Assembly: GCA_949710005.1 (NCBI GenBank)
Contig: OX453274.1
Coordinates: forward strand, 24,365,778 to 24,429,777
DNA length: 64,000 nucleotides
Source: Ricordea florida
Taxonomy: Eukaryota; Cnidaria; Anthozoa; Corallimorpharia; Ricordeidae
Direction of reading: 5' to 3'
This document shows, piece after piece, positions 22,841 to 32,045 of the stretch (its first letter is position 1; each line of letters starts with the position of its first letter). The notes below the pieces were generated by a model, which saw only the letters and a list, made by a program, of their open reading frames with translations, ran no database searches and was not told the origin of the DNA. The position numbers and the translations under genes were made by a program.

Positions 22841-22881
22841 AATAAAGCTTGGATTGTGATAAAAAAAAGTTTTTATTTATT
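22841..22881. terminator. convergent poly(A) signals, left
   Basis: AATAAA on the plus strand at 22841-22846 and AATAAA on the minus strand at 22872-22881 (overlapping pair). The plus-strand left block and the minus-strand main block end here face to face. Confidence 0.7.
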
Positions 22882-22931
22882 GTCTCACTACTTAGAATGA
22901 AAAATATGTACAACTTTCTTTCTTTCTTTTC

Positions 22932-23867
22932 CTACTGCTGCGACTGTTCTTCTAGTTTGTTTAACATTTCTGTGTAAAGCACTGCATCATCCACACTGTC
23001 AACCTCTTTTGCTAAGATCTCCTCTCTTGTAAGCGTAATGGGTTCTTCAACTGTCACGGGCGATGCTTCCTTTTTCTGCTTGGGCTTTTTTTCAACATGG
23101 GGCCCTACCACCACTACATCTGTTTTACCGGATAGGAAATCAGAGGTGATGAATCGTTCGGGAATCATCCAGTCTTGATAGAAATAGCGGAGCTCATCTT
23201 GTACCAAGTGTGTTTCCAATTCGCTTCTGAAATAGCGAACCACCTTGCCGGGTTTACAGCGCCGGGGTTTTCGTTTTTCCCCTTCTTTGGGTAGCATTAG
23301 ATTCCCATCGAATCTTCTCGCCTCACCATCCACTTCCAGAATGAGAAGCTTGGTGGGAGGGAAGGCGGTTTCTCTGGGTTTTCGTTTTCTTTCCTTTACG
23401 GGGGAAGTTGGGGGTGGCTTTACCGATGTTGCGGTATTCACGCTTTTACCAGCATTGCACTCAATGGTCTTGGCGTTGGGAGCTTCATCTGCCCACTGAA
23501 AGAAGTTACACGGAGCATCCTGCATCTTGTTGAAAGCACACTTGAAAAATGGCCTGTTTTTATTTTCCTCTGTATTGGCCAAATTCATGATAGCTACATC
23601 TCCGTGTCTGCACAGTGGTGGGAGGTGTTTGTAGAGCGATTGCACTTTGTACAGCAACACTGATGAATAGCAATCCAAGTTGTCTGTTTTGGTGAAGAAA
23701 GCACAACCGCCATCTTTGTAACACTTCGTGTAGCTGGTGTAAGGAAATGTTTTCGCGTTGAATGTGGTCAAAGTGTTTTGACAGAACCCACAAAGCTGAT
23801 GTGGTTGTTCTGGTTTCACAGGACCGTAGGAAAACATGATTCTTGGAGCCTCAACGAAGATACACAT
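22932..23867 (-). CDS. GRF zinc-finger protein, 311 aa
   Basis: ATG at 23865-23867. The N-terminus carries paired Cys (LCGFCQNTL). A GRF-type zinc finger follows at about residues 86-128: LCRHGDVAIMNL, then NRPFFKC and CNFFQWADE, with the C-H-C-C ligands and the GRF-like R-x-F. GRF fingers bind single-stranded nucleic acid in topoisomerase III, NEIL3 and APE2. The second half is basic, with KRKPR-type nuclear-localisation stretches. A role in viral DNA replication or repair is inferred. First gene of the minus block's 3' end. Confidence 0.7.
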   Translation of the reverse strand: MCIFVEAPRIMFSYGPVKPEQPHQLCGFCQNTLTTFNAKTFPYTSYTKCYKDGGCAFFTKTDNLDCYSSVLLYKVQSLYKHLPPLCRHGDVAIMNLANTEENKNRPFFKCAFNKMQDAPCNFFQWADEAPNAKTIECNAGKSVNTATSVKPPPTSPVKERKRKPRETAFPPTKLLILEVDGEARRFDGNLMLPKEGEKRKPRRCKPGKVVRYFRSELETHLVQDELRYFYQDWMIPERFITSDFLSGKTDVVVVGPHVEKKPKQKKEASPVTVEEPITLTREEILAKEVDSVDDAVLYTEMLNKLEEQSQQ

Positions 23868-23948
23868 CTAACAAGGTTCGATAACGAGTGGTGAAATGAA
23901 ATTGTTCCTACTTTTATACACACGCGTGAAAAGAACCAGGCTGTCCGG

Positions 23949-24548
23949 TTAATAGCGCAACCAATGGCGCTGCATCAAGTCGAAGATACCGGTTCCAACC
24001 TGTTCTTTCTTTTTCTTTGTCTTGGATCTTGTCATGGTAGGGCTGAAGATGCGTTTGGATGTAGATTTTTTTTTCTTGGATGGAGGTGCTTTTTTGGGTG
24101 TTGCTGAATCAGGGGGAGTTAGGAAAACGGAAGATGTAGAAGCTGTAGCGGGTGGTGTGAACAAATCCCCAGTAAGTGTTTCCAAATCACCGTCTGCAGC
24201 AGCTTGTGCAACAGGTACAGTTGGAACAGCTTGTCTAACAAGAGAGGTTGTACCTACAGGTGTAGCAAATTTGGTTTTCCTCTTTACCGGCTTTTTTTCT
24301 TTAATGATACGCACTGCAGGTACTTGCGCTTGATACTGTGCCAATACATCTCTGTAACGATTCATCACTTGATCGTAAAGCATCAGTTTTCTATCCAGAG
24401 GAATCTTGTTGTTGTTAAGAATCGCTTTCATTTCCGAATCCATATGGGTCAAAGAAAGAACATAGGGTGATGTGTTCACTTTTTTTTCTTGTGCCATGGT
24501 GAGAAGAAGATTCTCCGGTACAAGAGCCATACGTGTTGCACTAGTCAT
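23949..24548 (-). CDS. conserved Polinton-type hypothetical, 199 aa
   Basis: ATG at 24546-24548. The N-terminal half is helical (MDSEMKAILNNNKIPLDRKL, then YDQVMNRYRDVLAQYQ). The C-terminal half is Pro/Thr/Lys-rich with an SKKKKSTSKR basic stretch. Similar helical-plus-basic proteins accompany Polintons in cnidarian genomes, from memory. Function unknown. Confidence 0.6.
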   Translation of the reverse strand: MTSATRMALVPENLLLTMAQEKKVNTSPYVLSLTHMDSEMKAILNNNKIPLDRKLMLYDQVMNRYRDVLAQYQAQVPAVRIIKEKKPVKRKTKFATPVGTTSLVRQAVPTVPVAQAAADGDLETLTGDLFTPPATASTSSVFLTPPDSATPKKAPPSKKKKSTSKRIFSPTMTRSKTKKKKEQVGTGIFDLMQRHWLRY

Positions 24549-24590
24549 GGTGTTGTGTAGAATGTATATAACAGTTATACTGCACTGTGT

Positions 24591-24953
24591 TTATAGTTTT
24601 CCGAATGCATGCTTCCCGAATCTCCTTACTAACATTTCTGCAATCATGGGAAGAACAACAGAAGCCAGTTTTGCCAAAAATCCACCACCACCACCGCTTT
24701 GACTCAATATTACTTTTCTTTTTCGAATGGAAGCTCTCTTCTTAGCCAATTCCCTCATGTTTCTCGCTTCCTTTCTCAACTGTCGGAACTTTGCTCGAGA
24801 TAATGGAATGTTACCTTTCAATAAATTTAGAGATACTTCACTCAATGCATCGATCTGATCCTTGCTTGCTTTTCTAATAAGAGTTACACGATCAGATGGT
24901 TTGCTCTTTGCGAGTTTCCTCAAAAAAAGAGTGTTTCTTTCCATACGCTCCAT
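24591..24953 (-). CDS. small protein with Gly-rich hydrophobic C-terminus, 120 aa
   Basis: I start at the ATG at 24951-24953; the open frame extends slightly upstream without a better ATG. Two Lys/Arg/Leu-rich helices (NLLKGNIPLSRAKFRQLRKE) are followed by SQSGGGGGFLAKLASVVLPM, a glycine hinge plus amphipathic or hydrophobic helix. This layout is common in Polinton small proteins and recalls membrane-active virion peptides. That role is inference. Confidence 0.6.
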   Translation of the reverse strand: MERMERNTLFLRKLAKSKPSDRVTLIRKASKDQIDALSEVSLNLLKGNIPLSRAKFRQLRKEARNMRELAKKRASIRKRKVILSQSGGGGGFLAKLASVVLPMIAEMLVRRFGKHAFGKL

Positions 24954-24968
24954 TGCAGACTGAATCAA

Positions 24969-25484
24969 TTACTCTGTGTTAAGAACTTTTAAACTCTCTG
25001 ATTTCTTGCTGGTGCTGGGTTTCTTGCTGATGCTGATGCTGGGTTTCTTCGTTTTCTTTACAGTCAGTTTACGCTTCTTAGGCTGTGGTTTTGGAAAAGG
25101 TATACCGTACTCAGCCAGTTCATCATCATCATCTTCATCTTCCTTAGTCAGCTCAGGCTGGAAACCTCCCCACTCAAGGTCGAGAATATGCCTGTATGTA
25201 ATGATTTTATCAGCCATGTCAGCCTCCAAACCAAAGATGATGGAGAGAAGATGAATACAGGAAGTCGCGATTGAATCAATCTCTCCAAGCGTGGCTGATG
25301 ACAACAGTTCCCGCTGTTGTTCAGGTCCTGGGGCATTCAACAACATGTACAAGAGCAGATTTTTACAACGATCATCGTTGTTGTTAATTTCTCCCTCTTC
25401 CATGGAGTGATAATCTTCATCTTCTTGTGTATTTCCAGCACACATTGTCTGGCAACCTTTATCGTTGTTACCTTCTCGAAACAT
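24969..25484 (-). CDS. acidic/basic hypothetical, 171 aa
   Basis: ATG at 25482-25484. Helical middle (LLSSATLGEIDSIATSCIHL), an acidic EDEDDDDE run, then a Lys/Ser-rich tail with SISKKPSTSKK repeats. Charge-segregated and probably partly disordered. No family recognised. Confidence 0.55.
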   Translation of the reverse strand: MFREGNNDKGCQTMCAGNTQEDEDYHSMEEGEINNNDDRCKNLLLYMLLNAPGPEQQRELLSSATLGEIDSIATSCIHLLSIIFGLEADMADKIITYRHILDLEWGGFQPELTKEDEDDDDELAEYGIPFPKPQPKKRKLTVKKTKKPSISISKKPSTSKKSESLKVLNTE

Positions 25485-25521
25485 AGATAACTGAATGAAG
25501 AAACTAAGTTGAGCTGAACCT

Positions 25522-26373
25522 TTATTGCGTTTGACGCGTGGATATTCGAGTTACTTGTGGTCTTTGATTGGCTCCTTTATAGGTGGTTGTAACTGTTCTC
25601 GTTTCTGTTACCGCCGCAACGCGCCTACCCCTTAATGCATTAGCTGCTCTACGTTGTAAGTTTTCTACGGTTTGTTGATTTCGTGGAGTATTTCTCACTC
25701 TGTGTACGCGAGTTCTTGCTGAACTTGTAACTCTTCCTCTAGTTCTTGCTGCATCTGGATTAGAAGATGAGGATGAAGATGATGAACTTGTCGAAGATAT
25801 AGGAGAGGGTGATGAACTAGTAGCTGGGTTACGAGTTCGTCTTACACGCTGCCGTTGTTGTACACGCCTTCTTCGCCTTCTTCTTGGTGCAGGGGTTGAT
25901 GTTGTTGGGGCTGGTGGTGGCGGTGGTGATGATGATAACCCCACACCGGCCTCTCCAATGGAACGAGGAGGTGATCTTATTGTATCCGATTCTGGGGAGT
26001 ATCGAACCGAAGCTCTAGGTGGTGTGGGTTTGTAGGCAATGCGTGGAGTGCGAGGAGAAGATGTTCGTGCTGGTGGTGTAGCTAATCCCACACCAGTAGC
26101 TGCAATATTACGTACATGAGGTGGAGTATCGAGAGGTCTGTAGCCGAAACTACTAGCAATACGATCGGTAAGAGCATCGTGGGCTAAAGGAGCAGTTTGT
26201 TGCTGTTGAGCAAGATTCACTCTTGAATCCCCAAAGCTTTCACGTAAGAATCTGTTTGCGTCAAACTCACCAGATGCGTCACGCAAGAGTTGGCGATTAG
26301 TTGCATCGTCGAAATCATCATAGCCAATAGTGGGAGGATTTCCATGCTCGTCCGTAGGCCATCTACCTGCCAT
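25522..26373 (-). CDS. Ser/Arg/Pro-rich hypothetical, 283 aa
   Basis: ATG at 26371-26373. After a short ordered N-terminus (YDDFDDATNRQLLRDASGEF) the protein is low complexity: PPR/TPR stretches, a SPSPISSTSSSSSSSSS run, several RRRRRR stretches and a Thr-rich end. Likely a disordered nucleic-acid-binding or scaffold protein of the virion. Function not known. Confidence 0.55.
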   Translation of the reverse strand: MAGRWPTDEHGNPPTIGYDDFDDATNRQLLRDASGEFDANRFLRESFGDSRVNLAQQQQTAPLAHDALTDRIASSFGYRPLDTPPHVRNIAATGVGLATPPARTSSPRTPRIAYKPTPPRASVRYSPESDTIRSPPRSIGEAGVGLSSSPPPPPAPTTSTPAPRRRRRRRVQQRQRVRRTRNPATSSSPSPISSTSSSSSSSSSNPDAARTRGRVTSSARTRVHRVRNTPRNQQTVENLQRRAANALRGRRVAAVTETRTVTTTYKGANQRPQVTRISTRQTQ

Positions 26374-26417
26374 ACTGATGTGATGGAAACAAATGAAACA
26401 ACGAATGCTAGCGCATG

Positions 26418-27077
26418 TTATTTATTTTCTTTGTAAACGATAGTATTAGTATTTCCTTTTAATACACGAGTTCGAAGGCGCAAAGCATCGGGTGAAGAGG
26501 GATGAAGATCAAATAATAGATATCCATAGGGTTCACTCGTTGCATCTTGAAAACAATCCATTACATAACTCACACGCCCATGATAAGCTTGCTGTGCTAA
26601 ATTACGAACACCCACTGCATCTCGTGGATTTTTAAAAGCCACCACATAATGCGAATTTAATGAAATAGTTCTTGCAAACTTGCCCGGTGGAAATAAATTT
26701 TGGGTTAAGTAAATACAAGTCACATCGTTATGGTGAGATCCTCTAGTGAAAAGATCCACCACGCGTTGATCGTCACTACAGTCACGCATTAAATCATCCA
26801 ATACCAAAATACCAGGTCTTTGATCTTGAGGAAATAGGGCATGAATGTTGGAAGGAATGCCTTTGTGAAATTGAATCCCTTGCTTCTGCATTGCATGAAA
26901 ACACGGTTGACTTTCTCCGTAACAGTAAACGATGCGCTTAGGTTTTCGATCAAACAACATGTGGGCCTGCTGTAATAGTTGCCTGGTGAAGGTTGTTTTC
27001 CCACACTGGCTGGGACCCGCAATCATCATACTGCAAGGTGATCGGAATAACGGTTCATCAAATGTAGCCGTTGACAT
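26418..27077 (-). CDS. FtsK/HerA-type genome-packaging ATPase, 219 aa
   Basis: I start at the ATG at 27075-27077; the frame extends six codons upstream to a TTG only. Walker A GPSQCGKT at residues 21-28 and Walker B ILVLDD at about 90-95. The IYLTQN strand afterwards fits the sensor position of this family. Length is normal for Polinton and adintovirus ATPases. It should pump DNA into capsids. The gene lies between small virion genes and the protease, the standard morphogenesis order. Confidence 0.85.
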   Translation of the reverse strand: MSTATFDEPLFRSPCSMMIAGPSQCGKTTFTRQLLQQAHMLFDRKPKRIVYCYGESQPCFHAMQKQGIQFHKGIPSNIHALFPQDQRPGILVLDDLMRDCSDDQRVVDLFTRGSHHNDVTCIYLTQNLFPPGKFARTISLNSHYVVAFKNPRDAVGVRNLAQQAYHGRVSYVMDCFQDATSEPYGYLLFDLHPSSPDALRLRTRVLKGNTNTIVYKENK

Positions 27078-27131
27078 GATTGAAACACTTTCCAACAGGC
27101 AAATGAATTGTCTTGTACAACTTTCTTCTTT

Positions 27132-27698
27132 TTATTTTCTACAACGACGATTGTTACAACATTGCTTTCTTGATAGGTTACATTGGTTACAATCCTGACT
27201 CATATCACATATGCTTCTATATCTCTTGCGCCGAATAGCTAAATGATGCTTAACGAAAGCTTCCACATAAGCATCGTTAGCTTGCTTGTTGTTCGGAGTA
27301 AAGGATTGTTCAATAGCTCTCAAACTCTTTCCTCTTGCTCGAAAATACAAATAATATAAACAATAATATCCACAAGCGAATGAATTGAGGGATTGCAGAG
27401 ATTCCTTGTTTCTTGTGATCTTTTTCTTGCCTTTCTTCAAATAGTTGGTAAAGTGGGTAGAATAAAATGAAGGTGGAAAACCATAACTATCAAAAAATTC
27501 ACTGTTTTTCTTATCTGGAAAATACATGGCTATCCAGTGCTCTCCTGGTTTACTGGCGGGATCCGTGTTGGCAATAAGAGAGGAAGGATGAATAGGTATT
27601 CTACGAGGCAGTCGGTTACTCGGAAACACTCCCAAAAAAGTGGGAGCGATATATGGATCGTTCATACTCAATGTTCTTAGCTTGTTCGTGTACAGCAT
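27132..27698 (-). CDS. adenain/Ulp1-like maturation protease, 188 aa
   Basis: ATG at 27696-27698. The cysteine-protease residues are visible: His54 in GEHWIAMYF, Asp70 in FFDSYG, Gln102, and Cys109 in NSFACGYYC. The spacing matches adenovirus-type (C5) proteases. It probably cleaves capsid or core proteins during maturation. A Cys/Arg/Asn-rich tail (CNQCNLSRKQCCNNRRCRK) is an oddity and may bind DNA or metal. The start is 2 bp from the end of the capsid gene. Confidence 0.85.
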   Translation of the reverse strand: MLYTNKLRTLSMNDPYIAPTFLGVFPSNRLPRRIPIHPSSLIANTDPASKPGEHWIAMYFPDKKNSEFFDSYGFPPSFYSTHFTNYLKKGKKKITRNKESLQSLNSFACGYYCLYYLYFRARGKSLRAIEQSFTPNNKQANDAYVEAFVKHHLAIRRKRYRSICDMSQDCNQCNLSRKQCCNNRRCRK

Positions 27699-27700
27699 GA

Positions 27701-29044
27701 TTATGCCAGGTTGTAGATCACGTTCTTGTTACCGTCAACTTCCATCACATCCACATACTCAGCATACACAACCATGGTAAGTACTGTGTTGGTGGCATCT
27801 TCAAACAGCCCTTTTACGTTGACATTACCTTTATATTCTGGATGCAGGTGCGCTGCGCCACCGCTCCCGTCTGGTGTTAAATCCCACATGAACAGTGCAA
27901 AGCCATCAACCCAATTGTTTCTGCTTATTTGCAACCCTTTCCCTCGGTGCATGTGACCACTTCCCAACAGCAGTGAATTGTAACCGTTTATATTCCCTTC
28001 ATCACTGAGTTCTATCGGTGCTTGAGGATATTCCTCTCCATTCACAAGCAGCTTTAACATCTTTAGGCCAAACAACTGAAAATTGAACGGGTTTCTGTCT
28101 TTGTTTCCCACATAGGCATCGTTCCTTACAAAACCGATCACAATCCGCCTGGGTATTTTACCCAAGAACAGATCGTTTCTCTGAAAACTGGACTGACCAC
28201 TGGCAATATTGTAGGTTTGTACATCTCCTCTTTCCAAACTGTACAGGGCTGGTTGGGCAGGTTTCCCATGTCCCAACATGATCTTCAGGTGTTCCAATCG
28301 CACCCTGTCACTCACTTTCACATGACGCATCACAAACTGACAATCCAGTACTTGTATTTTTTCGGTACCAGTAGCTGACATGAGAGAGAAGTACGCTTCA
28401 TTGTGTAGATCAATGCGAATATTGAAATCCACATTTCCCACCAAGTACTTGTCGGACTGGAATAACGCATGAGCTGGAGTTCCTTGCATTTGTACAATTT
28501 TACTGCCATCAATAAACAGCTGGCGTAATACTAAGTTGGGTACTGAAGCTCCGGGAGTTCCACCTGATGTCTCAGTTATTTCAAATTTGGCTGCTTGATC
28601 AAGGTACCACAGCACAGAAGTCATGTAAGATTGAGCACTTGCTGGATCGTAACCCAACAGATTTTGTATGTATGCTTTATAAGCATAAGTGTCATTCTGT
28701 TGAGTAACCAGGGTGTTGTTGAGCTTAATGGAAAATTGTTTGATTAGACTGTGCATCCAGTTGTTAACAGGAATACATTTCTTGTCAGCCAAAGCAGTGG
28801 CTCCATCTGCTTGCACCACTCTCACTTTCATCTTTATGTAACATTTCGAAAGGTCAATGTAATCGTTAGTTGTTTCAATGTTAAACTCGATTGGACTGCC
28901 ACGTTGAATTCTCGATTCCGGATAATAGGTTTGCCATCTACCACTCAGTACACTTGTATCTGTAGGGGGTAATTTAAATATTTCCAAAGCAGAATTTCCT
29001 CCTCGTGCTGAGGCATAATGTTTAGTACTTTGCTCCAATTCCAT
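27701..29044 (-). CDS. major capsid protein, hexon-like (F54H12.2-like family), 447 aa
   Basis: I choose the ATG at 29042-29044. Upstream in-frame sequence exists, but its first codon is TTG. The N-terminal KLPPTDTSVLSGRW block and the IKQFSIKLNNTLV...YAYKAYIQNLLGY block are hallmarks of the Polinton capsid family annotated as F54H12.2-like in cnidarians. The family is a double-jelly-roll capsid protein by published structural prediction. The frame is intact. Neighbours (protease, ATPase, core and penton-like genes) complete the virion module. Confidence 0.85.
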   Translation of the reverse strand: MELEQSTKHYASARGGNSALEIFKLPPTDTSVLSGRWQTYYPESRIQRGSPIEFNIETTNDYIDLSKCYIKMKVRVVQADGATALADKKCIPVNNWMHSLIKQFSIKLNNTLVTQQNDTYAYKAYIQNLLGYDPASAQSYMTSVLWYLDQAAKFEITETSGGTPGASVPNLVLRQLFIDGSKIVQMQGTPAHALFQSDKYLVGNVDFNIRIDLHNEAYFSLMSATGTEKIQVLDCQFVMRHVKVSDRVRLEHLKIMLGHGKPAQPALYSLERGDVQTYNIASGQSSFQRNDLFLGKIPRRIVIGFVRNDAYVGNKDRNPFNFQLFGLKMLKLLVNGEEYPQAPIELSDEGNINGYNSLLLGSGHMHRGKGLQISRNNWVDGFALFMWDLTPDGSGGAAHLHPEYKGNVNVKGLFEDATNTVLTMVVYAEYVDVMEVDGNKNVIYNLA

Positions 29045-29106
29045 AATGATGTTAACTTCACCGTTTCCTAGGTATGAATGATATTTTCGGTACCTTGAGA
29101 ACAATT

Positions 29107-29700
29107 TTATCCAAAAATGTCTTTCTGTTTTCGAGGCCTTCTTTTAGCACCACGCATTGCTCTTAATTTACTCATGTAGCGTTTTGCTTGAGCTGATCCT
29201 TTCGGTAAGAAACCTCCGGTCTGTATAACTCTTTGCCTAGCCATTACAACACCAGGAGCCCTCCTCTTTCTTCGCACAATTCCTCTCCTTAATCCCCCTG
29301 TTCTTCTTGTGGATACCGTTTTTCTTCTTCTTTTAGCTTTTAATAAGCTCCCTGCTTTAGTTGCTATTGCTTTAGCTGCTTGCGTTATGCTTGAAGCTGC
29401 TGGTGTTGTGCTGGGTGCCTTTCGTTTTCGCCCTCTTCTTTTTCCTGTAACACGTCCTACTATAGCCCCTACACCTTGTGCTAAGGCTGCTTTGGCTTGA
29501 GTTTGTATTGCTTTTTTTGCAAGCGGTGCTGCTCTTGCTACTACAGCTCGTGAGCCAGCGCGAAACAACGGTGCCAACAACGCTGCTGCACCTACACCTT
29601 CTCCTCGTTGAACAATATGGGGAACAGCAGCTCCTTTAAACACAGTTATTCCACCACCTACTTGCCTCATAGGAATCGTATAGGGTGGGGCATTCATCAT
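29107..29700 (-). CDS. basic virion core-like protein, 197 aa
   Basis: ATG at 29698-29700 (a second ATG follows directly). The N-terminal third is Ala/Gly-rich and hydrophobic (GEGVGAAALLAPLFRAGSRA, then an ALAQGVGAIVG segment). The rest is Arg/Lys-rich (KRRGRKRKAP, LRRGIVRRKRRAPG). This hydrophobic-plus-basic design resembles adenovirus pVI/pX-type core and membrane-lytic proteins and adintovirus counterparts. Homology cannot be shown here. The stop is 2 bp from the next gene's end. Confidence 0.6.
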   Translation of the reverse strand: MMNAPPYTIPMRQVGGGITVFKGAAVPHIVQRGEGVGAAALLAPLFRAGSRAVVARAAPLAKKAIQTQAKAALAQGVGAIVGRVTGKRRGRKRKAPSTTPAASSITQAAKAIATKAGSLLKAKRRRKTVSTRRTGGLRRGIVRRKRRAPGVVMARQRVIQTGGFLPKGSAQAKRYMSKLRAMRGAKRRPRKQKDIFG

Positions 29701-29701
29701 T

Positions 29702-30565
29702 TCAATATGGTAATCTGCTTCTCTTGAAATGTAACGTTACCTGAACGACCGATTCTGCAAATGGTATTTCTTGACCTGTGTCATCTGTTATAAGGATACT
29801 GATAGTAGAGAAATGTGTTTGTGACACATTAAAATACATGGGATTAGTGAAATCTTGGTTCACTACACCCTCCTTTTCATTTACAGGTACCGTTCTTAGC
29901 AGAGATGCATTGATATTTCCCACAGGATGTCCTTCCACAATGTCCGCATACACATACATGTTGTTGGGCTTGTACTGGGAGAATTCATCCAAGTTCACTT
30001 TATGATTAGTGGAATACCAGGCAGTTCCATCAACTCTTTCCGCTAGTTCAAGACGATCATATTCCAATCGAGATCTATGACCTTTTCTACCTTCTATGAA
30101 TTCATATTTTCTGAAACTTAGATCGGGTGTGAGAAAACCAAGAGCTATAGCTAGAGGGATACTAAATCCCAGTTTTGTATTTTGCCGCAAGGTGATATTT
30201 GTTTTTCCATCCTTGTTTTCCAGAACCAAATAGTCGCTCAGTGTAATATCCTTAGTAGCAACGAGTGTTACAATTTCATCGTGAATGGCTTGAAAGATTG
30301 CTCCACTTGTTGAGTGCTTGGTAGAAAGATGAAAATGTCCAGAAAAGTGAAGCGGAATGTTCACATAAACAACATACGCTCCTTCATCTTTACTGTACGA
30401 GTTTGCATAGATGAAATTAACGAGAGCCACTTTCCAATGCTGCCCCAATTGCATTCGTTCAGGTAACTGTATGGTAAAGTTCCCTGCTCTGTTATTAGGT
30501 TGATCAGCACTGCCTGTATTACTCGGTAATGTGATGTAGAAGTTACCGTCAGTAACAGAACTCAT
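29702..30565 (-). CDS. penton-like minor capsid paralogue 1, 287 aa
   Basis: ATG at 30563-30565. Family pattern: FYITLPSN near the N-terminus, a W-K-V-A-L strand, then a long beta-rich body ending in VVQVTLHFKRSR. Five neighbouring frames share this plan, so it is a tandem family. By position beside the hexon-like gene and by size, a minor capsid (penton/vertex) role is the best guess. Its ATG overlaps the stop of paralogue 2 (ATGA). Confidence 0.65.
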   Translation of the reverse strand: MSSVTDGNFYITLPSNTGSADQPNNRAGNFTIQLPERMQLGQHWKVALVNFIYANSYSKDEGAYVVYVNIPLHFSGHFHLSTKHSTSGAIFQAIHDEIVTLVATKDITLSDYLVLENKDGKTNITLRQNTKLGFSIPLAIALGFLTPDLSFRKYEFIEGRKGHRSRLEYDRLELAERVDGTAWYSTNHKVNLDEFSQYKPNNMYVYADIVEGHPVGNINASLLRTVPVNEKEGVVNQDFTNPMYFNVSQTHFSTISILITDDTGQEIPFAESVVQVTLHFKRSRLPY

Positions 30566-31497
30566 CGTTTTTTCCTGAAATGTAACGTTACTGCTACCAC
30601 ACCATGTAAAAATGGAATTGGTTTGCCTGTATCACCGGTTAAAAGTATCTCAATAGTGTCGAACGTCCTCAAACGAACATCATGATAAAAGAGAGGAAAA
30701 AAGTTTTCGTGCACAATTTCGCCTGGATTACCTCTAGGAGCAATGGCTCGCAGAATATTGGCACGCACATCCCCAACTACTTGAGAAGCCACCACATCCG
30801 AGTAAATATATATCGTTTGAAATGAGATAGCTGTTAGAAACCAGTGAATCGGTTTATCCAATGTAGTTGCCAACCAAAAGGAATCAGTACCATGAGTAAA
30901 TCCTCCATGATATTCATCCACACCCAAACGCAGATAACTGTTAAGAGGGTTAGAAGAATCCAATCCACTTTGTCGAAAATATCTTTTCCCATAAGGCTGA
31001 TCTCCGTAAACCTCCGCTATTTCCAACTTGCTAACGATCCAAGGATTGATGGCTAATGTGGAAGCTCTCTCAATAGTAATGGTAGGATGATTGTTATCGT
31101 AGCTGAATTTAAACTCCGCATCCGTTAAACGATCCCCAAAGGTAAATCGCAATGCTCTTTCCATTCCTCTAATAACATCCCCAGCTGTTCTGTAATCACC
31201 TTCATGAATGTGTAAAGGAACCCAATATTCATCGTAATAATCCTCTACCTTATTAAATTTATCTGGTCTTCTAGAGTTTCCTATTCTTGCAAAGAACAAA
31301 CTCTCTGGTGTGTAATGTTGTGATAGGTTTATCCAAGTATGAGGATACACAATACTTGCTAAACCCACTTGCCACTCATCTCCATGAAGCTCATACTTGG
31401 TGGGTAATGCGATTTTAAACCTGGAACCATCATTGTGAGGATAAATATCTGTACTTGCATTACTTGGAAGAAACAAGTAGAAATCATCTCCATTCAT
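30562..31497 (-). CDS. penton-like minor capsid paralogue 2, 311 aa
   Basis: ATG at 31495-31497. Starts with FYLFLPSNAS and W-Q-V-G-L-A-S-I-V-Y-P-H; ends VVAVTLHFRKKR. Intact. It shares YIYSDVV and GDVRAN blocks with paralogue 3, so these two are the closest pair. Both ends overlap neighbours by 4 bp. Confidence 0.65.
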   Translation of the reverse strand: MNGDDFYLFLPSNASTDIYPHNDGSRFKIALPTKYELHGDEWQVGLASIVYPHTWINLSQHYTPESLFFARIGNSRRPDKFNKVEDYYDEYWVPLHIHEGDYRTAGDVIRGMERALRFTFGDRLTDAEFKFSYDNNHPTITIERASTLAINPWIVSKLEIAEVYGDQPYGKRYFRQSGLDSSNPLNSYLRLGVDEYHGGFTHGTDSFWLATTLDKPIHWFLTAISFQTIYIYSDVVASQVVGDVRANILRAIAPRGNPGEIVHENFFPLFYHDVRLRTFDTIEILLTGDTGKPIPFLHGVVAVTLHFRKKR

Positions 31498-32045
31498 TCT
31501 TTTTTCTTACGAAAATGCAATGTGATTGTTACAACACCTCCTTTAAATGAAATGGGCTTTCCAGTGTCGCCTCTTAAAAGGACTTCGATACTGTTCAGGC
31601 GGGTTAGGCGAACGCGGCTGTAATAGAGATTGCTAAAATTTTCATGAACAATCTCTTTCGGTGCTCCTCTTGGAGCAATCACACGAAGCACGTTGGCTCG
31701 TACATCTCCCACGATCTGTGTTTCCACTACATCCGAGTAAATGTACATGGTTTGAAAACTGTTGCCTCCAATACTCCCATCTTTTGCCCCGACAAACCAA
31801 TGTAGTAAATCATTCGAGTTGCTTTGAAATCTATAATCAGCATAGTCATGTTCATCGGGTAGATCAGCAGGAGTGTAGGTGTTATCCCATCCAAAAATGG
31901 CATAATTGTAACCATCATAAGTACGCACTGAAAAATCGCCATCAAGTCCACCATATAAAGGAGAAGTATCGACATAACCAGGTCGTGTGAAATGTTCAAG
32001 TTCGAGCGCTTTATACAGATATCTGTTAAACGCTATTCCTGACAT
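31494..32045 (-). pseudogene. penton-like paralogue 3, C-terminal part after frameshift
   Basis: Contains the conserved YIYSDVVETQIVGDVRAN and VVTITLHFRKKK end of the family. An ATG at 32043-32045 follows directly after a run of nine A's, in a frame different from the upstream part at 32026-32502. Alignment with paralogue 2 shows the two parts belong to one ancestral gene. A one-base length change in the A run would explain the break. Separate translation from this ATG is possible. Confidence 0.6.
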
